Positions 58,558-64,000 of a stretch of DNA of 64,000 nucleotides are shown here, piece by piece. The notes below the pieces were generated by a model. It was given only the letters and a program-made list of their open reading frames with translations. It was not told the DNA's origin and made no database searches. This stretch comes from DATFQE01 sp963739085 (GTDB lineage: Bacteria; Actinomycetota; Thermoleophilia; Gaiellales; Gaiellaceae): NCBI GenBank assembly GCA_963739085.1, contig CAVTZA010000010.1, forward strand, positions 372,001 through 436,000, given 5' to 3'. The position numbers and the translations under genes are program-made. Within the stretch, counting starts at the first letter, position 1, and each line of letters begins with the position of its first letter.

Positions 58558-59165
58558 CCGCGCGCCGAAGGACGCAGCAGCGGCTGCGCTGGCACCTGCA
58601 CGCGCTCGACCCGAGCTTCGTCGTGCCGCTGCGGATGCTCGGCCGCTCCACGCATTTGGAGCGCGTCAACCGCTGGCTTGCACGGCGCGAGCAGGAGATG
58701 CAGGTACGGCTCGCGCGCGAGCTCGTCACCGCTTGCCGTTCGCTGAACCGTACGATCGCCGAGCTCGACCAGGAGCTCGAGCAACGCACCACGGAGATCG
58801 CGCCGGCGCTGCTCGAGCTGCCCGGCTGCGCGGCCGTCACCGCGGCGAAGCTGCTCGCCGAGATCGGCCCCATCGACCGCTTCAAAACAGACGCCCAGCT
58901 CGCCCGCCACAGCGGCGTCGCACCACTGGAAGCGAGCTCAGGCCGCAGTCAACGGCACCGGCTCGACCGCGGCGGCAACCGACAAGTCAACGCGGCGCTC
59001 TACCGAATCGCGATCACCCAGTCGCGCTACCACCCCGATGCCTGCGCTTATCTCGAGCGCAAACGCGCCGAAGGCAAAAGCCGCCGCGAAGCGATCCGCT
59101 GCCTCAAACGATTGCTCGTCCGCGTCGTCCTCAACACACTCAAAGCGAGCCCCGCCTTGACATAG
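58558..59165 (+). mobile_element. IS110-family transposase, C-terminal remnant
   Basis: An open ~200-codon stretch matching the C-terminal half of IS110 transposases: LPGCAAVTAAKLLAEIGPID, RFKTDAQLARHSGVAPLEAS, SGRSQRHRLDRGGNRQVNAA and ITQSRYHPDACAYLERKRAE, ending CLKRLLVRVVLNTLK. It includes the Ser-Gly of the second catalytic domain. The N-terminal RuvC-like DEDD domain is absent and no sensible start exists, so the gene is dead. The match begins directly behind the peptide-binding lipoprotein stop. No terminal repeats can be defined. Confidence 0.85.
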
Positions 59166-59282
59166 GAGCAACACTGGCGCAGGCGACGCTCAGTCATCCG
59201 GTTGCTTTGGTTTGGACTGGCCCTGGCGCTGTTCCGCGGACTTGTACGATCAGGTCCGCCCTGGCCGGTTCTGCTTACAAGG

Positions 59283-59478
59283 CTGCGCGCGTCGAGGATC
59301 TCGAGCGTCAGGATGGCTGGTCACCAATCCGGCGGCTGTTGGACGTGCAGAGTTTCGGCGTCAACGCTTGGACCGCTCGCGAGGTCGGAGCCACCGTGAT
59401 TCCCAACCATGACGAGCGCCCTTCCGCTCATGAAGAGCTGTACCTCGTGACGGCGGGACGCGCAGCTTTCGCGGGGAG
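59283..59478 (+). pseudogene. Truncated cupin protein fragment
   Basis: About 65 codons in one frame resemble the N-terminus of a small cupin-type protein: DGWSPIRRLLDVQSFGVNAW, GATVIPNHDERPSAHEELYL, VTAGRAAF. Family-like sequence stops abruptly after this and the frame continues into unrelated residues until TGA at 59597-59599. No start codon with a ribosome-binding site is visible. The remainder of the 611-bp stretch between the transposase remnant and the gene at 59777 shows nothing recognisable. Confidence 0.6.
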
Positions 59479-59776
59479 CGGTCGCTCGAGGCGCACAAGC
59501 GAGCTGTCGGGACCGCCAATCTCTGAGTTTTTCGGCGTCATCCGCGTGGAAAGTCAGTACACGGTTCCGCCTGCAAATCGGGATGGTCCCGCGGTCTGAA
59601 CACAGGTTGGCACCCACAGGGTGGCGCGGCCTGAGGTTCTGCATGACCTCGGCCTCCGCCGCTTCCACACTCCGAACCGACCGCTGAACCCACCGATCGA
59701 ACGATCCCCGCATCGACTGACCGGGCAGACGATTGGCTCGTCTGCTCGAGCTCACCTACGACCCGGAAGAGAGCCG

Positions 59777-60499
59777 ATGATGGCAACACGAGCCGCCGCG
59801 AACGCGCCGAGCATGCCCGCCGGCCGTCGCAGCCTGGTCGCGGCACCGGCCGTGGCGGGCGTCGTCTACAGCGCGGCGTGGGTGCTGGGCCTGGCCGTGT
59901 GGCCGTCGAATCTGGATGTGGCGGCTGCCGACGTCCAGGTGGTCGCCACCTACGGCGCGCACCGGGATGCAGCGATGACGCAGTATCTGCTGGTCGAGGG
60001 CGTGGCCGCGATTGCGCTGGCCGTCGTCGTGCTGTCCCTGGGCCAGGCCGCTCGCCGTAGCGGCGCGGAGCGACTCGGGCGAGCCGCGGTGGCCGCGGGC
60101 CTCATGGCGGCCGTTCTCTCGCTGACCCAGTGCGCATTTGGGTTGCTGCTTGCGGGAGTGGTGGCGCCTGACGGAGAGACCGACCGGGCCGGTCGCCTAT
60201 TCGACCTGATCAACCGCATGGACGGCGTCAAGATGTTCGCACTAGCCGCAATGGCAGTAGCCGCTGTGGGGCTGGGTCGCCGGGCGGTGCTTCCCCGCTG
60301 GCTGGGCTACACCGCAGCCTTCCTGACGGTGGCGCTGATTGCTTCGGGCGCCGGTTATCTGCTGCTGAACACGACGGCTGCTCAGGCGGCGTTCGTATCC
60401 TTGCCGCTCCTCCTGGTCTGGGTGACCGGGGCCGGCGTGGCCGTAGCTCGGATCGGCCGGTCGGGGGTTGTCGACCACGAGTATGGGAGGAGTAGATGA
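59777..60499 (+). CDS. Hypothetical integral membrane protein
   Basis: 240 residues, ATG 59777 (or the adjacent ATG 59780). Six predicted membrane segments, for example LVAAPAVAGVVYSAAWVLGL, YLLVEGVAAIALAVVVLSLG, LMAAVLSLTQCAFGLLLAGV, MFALAAMAVAAVGLGRR and FVSLPLLLVWVTGAGVAVA. No motif that points to a function. The first extracellular loop (VQVVATYGAHRDAAMTQYL) resembles that of small multi-helix proteins of unknown function in actinobacteria. Its stop overlaps the next start as ATGA, so the two are coupled. Confidence 0.72.
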   Translation: MMATRAAANAPSMPAGRRSLVAAPAVAGVVYSAAWVLGLAVWPSNLDVAAADVQVVATYGAHRDAAMTQYLLVEGVAAIALAVVVLSLGQAARRSGAERLGRAAVAAGLMAAVLSLTQCAFGLLLAGVVAPDGETDRAGRLFDLINRMDGVKMFALAAMAVAAVGLGRRAVLPRWLGYTAAFLTVALIASGAGYLLLNTTAAQAAFVSLPLLLVWVTGAGVAVARIGRSGVVDHEYGRSR

Positions 60500-60732
60500 A
60501 GGGCATCAGGCACTTCCTGCGGGACTTCACCGCCACCGCCGTTCGGGAGCACCTGTGCTCGCAGATCGAGGCCACGGGCGAGCCGCCGGACTTGACGAAG
60601 AACGAGATCGAGCTGGTGCGCTTCATCCGCGATGGATCGGTCGATTGGGGCGCGTTCCTGTCCGAGCGCTCGGCCCGAGTCGGGCAGGAGACGTTCAGCG
60701 GTCTCAGCTCGGGGCCCGTCAGCAGGGAATAG
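60496..60732 (+). CDS. Small hypothetical protein
   Basis: 78 residues, ATG 60496 overlapping the membrane-protein TGA. Charged and soluble (MKGIRHFLRDFTATAVREHL; NEIELVRFIRDGSVDWGAFL). No known family recognised. The tight ATGA coupling and normal composition favour a real gene, but it could be a truncated remnant, since the next 240 bp contain decayed coding DNA. Confidence 0.5.
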   Translation: MKGIRHFLRDFTATAVREHLCSQIEATGEPPDLTKNEIELVRFIRDGSVDWGAFLSERSARVGQETFSGLSSGPVSRE

Positions 60733-60794
60733 GTGGGGGCGGGTGCCACAGCACGCGTCTAGCAGCGACCCCGGCGCCGCGGGCCGCCAACGAC

Positions 60795-60925
60795 ATGAAC
60801 GTCTGGTACCCGGTCGCACTCGACAGCGACTACGAAGGTCTGGCGCGTATGCAGCAACTGGTACTGGCCGGCCGTCTACATCGCCGACGCGGAAGGACGA
60901 ATCCGGCACTGGGTCGCCAACGCGC
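60795..60925 (+). pseudogene. Redoxin/thioredoxin-like gene fragment
   Basis: Two short blocks in different frames resemble a thioredoxin-like (AhpC/TSA, DipZ C-terminal type) protein: VWYPVALDSDYE, then, after a frame change near 60855, NWYWPAVYIADAEGRIRH. The normal 30 or so residues between them are missing and there is no start or stop, so this is a decayed piece. Confidence 0.55.
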
Positions 60926-60937
60926 TGATCAAGGAAA

Positions 60938-60964
60938 GGGCCTGACCCGTTGCGGGTCAGGCCC
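60938..60964 (-). terminator. Intrinsic terminator of the minus-strand gene at 60973-61587
   Basis: GGGCCTGACCCG (60938-60949) pairs perfectly with CGGGTCAGGCCC (60953-60964) around a 3-base loop. On the minus strand the stem is followed by TTTCCTTGATC, a modest T-tract, eight bases after the gene's stop. It may work in both directions. Confidence 0.82.
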
Positions 60965-60972
60965 GATGAAGC

Positions 60973-61587
60973 TCAGGCTCGCGCGCCCTCGACAGTCTGC
61001 GCCATCGAGACGTCGTACATCGCGACGTTCGCGATCTTCTGGTCGCTCATGTCGGCGGTGCGCTGACGCAGTTGATCGGCCTCCTGCGCGCTCGAGCGCA
61101 TGGAGTCCCCGCTGTCCCAGAGCGTGATCATCGAGACGCGGCCGTTGTCGCGGTCGGCCAGGCCGATCGCGCCGACGTTCCCGTTGATCGCGCGAACCTT
61201 CGGCAGTGACTCGCCGCGCGTCTTGTCGAGGCCCGCGTCAATCGATTCAGGCGATCCTTCAAGCAGACTGACACGCGCGGCCTTCGCAGCTTGGACATCG
61301 CCGTCGTAGATCACGACGTCGTAGTAGTGGACGCTCGCGCGCTTGCCGCGGATCTCCTCCGGGATCGTGTCACCCTGCTGGTCAAATCCACGCTCGGCGG
61401 CCTCGAGTGCGTCGCGGCTTTCAAAGAACGCGAGGAACTTGCGCTTCCCGGCGTCCTTGTCGTCGAGGACGAGAACGCTGCTCATGCCTTCAGGCGGTGT
61501 CATCTCGCCCGACGCCATGCGCTCATCCATGAGCTTGTCGAGCTTCTCCGTGTCCCCGCCCTCGAACGTGGCGACCCGTACCCACAT
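60973..61587 (-). CDS. Hypothetical protein with ferredoxin-like (antibiotic-biosynthesis-monooxygenase-type) repeats
   Basis: 204 residues; ATG 61587 is preceded by AAAGGAGGT at a good distance. Two similar halves look like dimeric alpha+beta barrel domains: MWVRVATFEGGDTEKLDKLM, VLVLDDKDAGKRKFLAFFES in the first; then GNVGAIGLADRDNGRVSMIT, LWDSGDSMRSSAQEADQLRQ in the second. No catalytic residues can be assigned. It has its own ribosome-binding site and terminator and is surrounded by gene fragments. Confidence 0.75.
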   Translation of the reverse strand: MWVRVATFEGGDTEKLDKLMDERMASGEMTPPEGMSSVLVLDDKDAGKRKFLAFFESRDALEAAERGFDQQGDTIPEEIRGKRASVHYYDVVIYDGDVQAAKAARVSLLEGSPESIDAGLDKTRGESLPKVRAINGNVGAIGLADRDNGRVSMITLWDSGDSMRSSAQEADQLRQRTADMSDQKIANVAMYDVSMAQTVEGARA

Positions 61588-61754
61588 GGTGCGACCTCCT
61601 TTGGTCGATGCCTCCCCAAAGGGAACCTAGTGGACTGAGCCTCCCGACGCACCCAGACTTGTCCTTGCGCGACATCTCTGTCGGAGAACTCTGCTGGGCG
61701 TTCGGGCTACAACTCGCTCGCCTTGCCGATCGCTGCTCAAATGCCTGCTTTGTG

Positions 61755-61940
61755 TCAGACGGCGAGCCATTGCCTGCCGAAGCGTCGCATCGCGTCGACG
61801 ATCGGAAGGAGCCCGCGGCCCTTCTCGGTCAGGTCGTACTCGACCCGCGGCGGTGCTTCGGCATAGCTTCGGCGATTGACCAACTGCTCGTTCTCGAGTG
61901 CGCGTAGCCGCTCGGAGAGCGTTCGAGGACTGATTCTCAA
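61755..61940 (-). pseudogene. HxlR-family regulator, C-terminal fragment
   Basis: About 60 codons on the minus strand match the end of an HxlR winged helix: ISPRTLSERLRALENEQLVN, RRSYAEAPPRVEYDLTEKGR, LLPIVDAMRRFGRQWLAV. The first half of the domain, with the conserved Cys near the N-terminus, is absent. The similarity stops abruptly near 61940, where CBS-domain sequence begins on the other strand. Confidence 0.7.
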
Positions 61941-61944
61941 CGGG

Positions 61945-62088
61945 ATGATCGGCCGAGAGGACGTTCCGGTGCTGTCGGCCGACCAGCCGGCGATCGACGC
62001 GCTCGCGGAGCTCTCCACGCGCCACGTCCGCCGCGGGCTCGTAATCGACGACGGTCGCCTCGCAGGCTTCCTTTCGATGATGAGACCA
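61945..62088 (+). pseudogene. CBS-domain fragment
   Basis: About 45 codons resemble a single CBS domain end: VPVLSADQPAIDALAELST, RHVRRGLVIDDGRLAGFLSM. The rest of the protein is missing, and the frame ends in the following gene. It directly abuts the HxlR fragment, a junction typical of deletion or rearrangement. From 61588 to 61754 nothing is recognised. Confidence 0.55.
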
Positions 62089-62095
62089 TGGGTGC

Positions 62096-62734
62096 ATGGC
62101 GGCAAGGACGGTGCGTGCCGATAAGCGCCGCTCTTCGGGGATCGACCGGCGAACGGTCGGGCCGGCACTCCTCGTCCTCGGGCTCGCGGTGGTGATGAGC
62201 GTCGTCCTCCCGTCGATCGATAGCGAGACCGCATACCGTGACCAGGTTCACAAGGGCGACATCGTCGAGATCGCCGACGGCATCACGCTCGTACCGGCCT
62301 CAGGCTGGGACCTGGCGAGCGGAGCGCTCGTCGGCGAGACGCGGTCGCCCATCGGCAGCACGGCAGCGACCGAACTCGTCGACGGCAGCGTGACGCTCTA
62401 CGTCCAAACTGCCCCGTTCGGCGGGACGCCGTCGGCGTTGCTCGCGCGGATCGACAAGATCAACGCAGACCTCCACCACGCGCGCGGCCGCGCCGCCGGG
62501 ACGACCGACCCCTACGCCGTCAGGACCAGCCAGGGCGTCGTCGGCCTGGCGGAGGATTTCGTCGGCGTCGCCAGGCAGGGATCCATTGTCGCGTTCGTGT
62601 TACGGGCGCGCGGGCAGTCCATCAGGTCGCAAGGCGAGGGTGTCGAGATCGTCGCGGCCGGCCCGACCGGAGCGATCTCGCGCCGGCGCGACGACATCGT
62701 CGCGATGATCCGCAGTATTCGGACGGCATCGTGA
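62096..62734 (+). CDS. Hypothetical membrane-anchored protein
   Basis: 212 residues, ATG 62096. One membrane segment near the N-terminus (VGPALLVLGLAVVMSVVLPS) after a basic stretch (TVRADKRRSSGIDRRT), so the remaining ~165 residues are probably outside. The outer part contains ITLVPASGWDLASGALVGE and ends with a helix (DDIVAMIRSIRTAS). No known domain recognised. It overlaps the PrsW-type protease start (GTGA). Co-transcription suggests it may be a substrate or partner of the protease (inference). Confidence 0.75.
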   Translation: MAARTVRADKRRSSGIDRRTVGPALLVLGLAVVMSVVLPSIDSETAYRDQVHKGDIVEIADGITLVPASGWDLASGALVGETRSPIGSTAATELVDGSVTLYVQTAPFGGTPSALLARIDKINADLHHARGRAAGTTDPYAVRTSQGVVGLAEDFVGVARQGSIVAFVLRARGQSIRSQGEGVEIVAAGPTGAISRRRDDIVAMIRSIRTAS

Positions 62735-63867
62735 GCGTGTTCACGGAGGACCGCCGCCGCGCGATCGAGCAGTCCGGGTGGGGCGAGGACTTCCGCCTCT
62801 TCCAGTCGCATAACCTGGCTTTCTGGGTCTACTGCGCGCTGGTCGTCGCCGGTGCCTACGTCCTCTCGGGCCAGATCTCGATTGCAGCGGCCGCCTATAG
62901 CGGCGCGCTCATCAGCGGAGTCATCGCATTTGGCCTGCTCGCGGTCGCGTACCTCTGGTTCATCCACTACGAGGACCGCTACACGACCGTCCCGCGCGAC
63001 CTCGCGGCCACCGGCTTCGTCTGGGGCTTCGTCGCGGCGACCGGCGCCTTTGCCCTCAACGCAAATGACGCCGTAACGAGCCTGTACGCGAAGTCGTTAG
63101 GAGCGAGCTTCGCATTCGACTGGGGCGCCGCGCTCGCAGCGCCGATCGACGAGGAGCTCGCAAAAGGCGCGGGCATCCTCCTGCTCCTCACGCTCGCGCC
63201 GAAGTTGATCCGCAGCCCGTTCGACGGACTCATCCTCGGCGCGTTCGTCGGCCTCGGCTTCCAGATCAGCGAGGACATCAGCTACGCGTGGATCGGCGCG
63301 GCGAATGCGTTCGGCGACGTCGGGGTCGCATGGTCGACGATCGTCGTGCGAACGCTCGCCTCGATCCCGTCGCACTGGATGTACACGGCCATCTTCGGCG
63401 CCGGGCTGATCTGGTTCGTCGGCCGGCCCGACGTCCCGGCGCGCCGGGGGCTCGGCGCGGGCCTGATGCTCACCGCGATACTCATGCACGGTCTCTGGGA
63501 CGCGAGCGCCGCGATCGCAGGCAACAGCGTCTTCGGCTGGATCGTGCCACTGGCTGTCGCGAGTGTCCTCATCTCCGTGTTCGTCTGGATCTACAAGAAC
63601 ACCGAGCCGATCGAGCGTGAGTGGATGCGCGAGCTCATGGCCCCCGAGGTCGAGCTCGGCGTCATCACACCGGCCGAGCTCGACGCGCTAGCGGGTACCC
63701 GCTCGACGCATCGGGGCTACATCCGCGCGCAGCCCAACCCCCGCACGGCCCAGAACGTGCTCGAAGCCGAAAGCCATCTCGCACACCAGATCGCGCGCGA
63801 CGACGGCGCCGAGACCGCCGCAGTTCAGCAGGCTCGCGCCGCCGTCACCCAGGCGCGCGGCACCTGA
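62731..63867 (+). CDS. PrsW-family intramembrane metalloprotease
   Basis: 378 residues from GTG 62731. About eight membrane segments. The conserved family residues are present: Glu141, Glu142 and Lys145 in PIDEELAKGAG, an Asp/Glu-rich GFQISEDISYAW, His215 in IPSHWMYTAIFGAG and His253 in LMHGLWDASA. PrsW in Bacillus cuts the anti-sigma factor RsiW within the membrane; other members act on unknown proteins. The last ~80 residues are hydrophilic (REWMRELMAPEVELGVITPA) and may be a cytoplasmic regulatory tail. The membrane-anchored protein encoded just upstream is the natural first candidate for a substrate. Confidence 0.87.
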   Translation: MSVFTEDRRRAIEQSGWGEDFRLFQSHNLAFWVYCALVVAGAYVLSGQISIAAAAYSGALISGVIAFGLLAVAYLWFIHYEDRYTTVPRDLAATGFVWGFVAATGAFALNANDAVTSLYAKSLGASFAFDWGAALAAPIDEELAKGAGILLLLTLAPKLIRSPFDGLILGAFVGLGFQISEDISYAWIGAANAFGDVGVAWSTIVVRTLASIPSHWMYTAIFGAGLIWFVGRPDVPARRGLGAGLMLTAILMHGLWDASAAIAGNSVFGWIVPLAVASVLISVFVWIYKNTEPIEREWMRELMAPEVELGVITPAELDALAGTRSTHRGYIRAQPNPRTAQNVLEAESHLAHQIARDDGAETAAVQQARAAVTQARGT

Positions 63868-64000
63868 AAGCGCCGAGCGATCGGTCCAAGCGCCCCTTTA
63901 AGAGAGCAGGCGGGCACGAGTCGATCGGCGCCGAGAGAGCTCGGTCTTTGTCCTCACGTCAGATCACCGTGAGTGTTACCTGGCACGCCTCGATCCAGGT
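63868..64000. other. Terminal intergenic segment with weak hairpin
   Basis: No coding signal in these 133 bases. A short stem CCGAG-agag-CTCGG (63931-63944) followed by TCTTTG could be a weak terminator of the protease transcript. Nothing else is seen before the window edge. Confidence 0.35.

Overview
The window is uniformly GC-rich. Genes are packed head to tail, with many 1-8 base stop/start overlaps and frequent GTG, TTG and apparently CTG starts. Together with lipobox-type binding proteins, an actinobacterial conserved hypothetical protein and a PrsW protease, this suggests a soil-type Actinomycetota genome, perhaps class Thermoleophilia (inference; no rRNA or intact tRNA is present). Most genes import and break down small organic molecules.

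Left part, 1-35.7 kb, all plus strand. A first catabolic run (1-8.8 kb) encodes an M20 amidohydrolase, a fumarylacetoacetate-hydrolase-fold enzyme, an M24 hydrolase, an isopropylmalate/homocitrate-synthase-like enzyme, RidA, a luciferase-like flavin oxidoreductase, a large FAD oxidoreductase, a TIM-barrel isomerase and a ketopantoate-reductase-like enzyme. A five-gene branched-chain-amino-acid-type ABC transporter follows (8.8-13.4 kb), then a second ketopantoate-reductase-like enzyme, a second M24 protein that has lost its metal ligands, a CMD protein and a metallo-beta-lactamase-fold hydrolase. Next comes a ribose-type ABC transporter (16.8-20.6 kb), a creatininase / HyuB / HyuA / bicupin cluster (20.6-26.4 kb), a second branched-chain-type transporter (26.4-31.6 kb) and four amino-acid-related enzymes: class V aminotransferase fold, aldo/keto reductase, ornithine cyclodeaminase family and threonine-dehydratase fold. 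Five genes in the first 27.6 kb carry seven single-base insertions; outside those sites they look conserved.

Middle part, 35.7-54 kb. A small module (conserved hypothetical, alpha/beta hydrolase, TetR regulator, kynureninase) contains an 85-bp direct repeat of the kynureninase 3' end that brackets the hydrolase/TetR pair. Then comes the most distinctive system of the window (39.3-54 kb): a GntR-type DNA-binding domain fused to an extracellular-solute-binding-protein domain, lying between two operons. The minus operon encodes a glycoside hydrolase, a sugar ABC transporter and a double TIM-barrel protein. The plus operon encodes a second glycoside hydrolase, a kinase-like/phosphomannose-isomerase fusion, a ROK kinase and an esterase. 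Two nearly identical 26-bp inverted repeats sit at the head of the two operons and are the obvious candidate operators. The gene set fits uptake and hydrolysis of a small mannoside or glucoside, with phosphorylation and isomerisation to fructose-6-phosphate (inference). tRNA-3'-end-like remnants lie at both edges of this module.

Right part, 54-64 kb. A LuxR regulator is divergent from a secreted vanadium-haloperoxidase-type enzyme, followed by a solitary peptide-binding lipoprotein. From 58.5 to 62.1 kb the DNA is a patchwork of truncated genes (IS110 transposase, cupin, redoxin, HxlR regulator, CBS domain) with a few intact small genes. The window ends with a membrane-anchored protein and a PrsW-family intramembrane protease.
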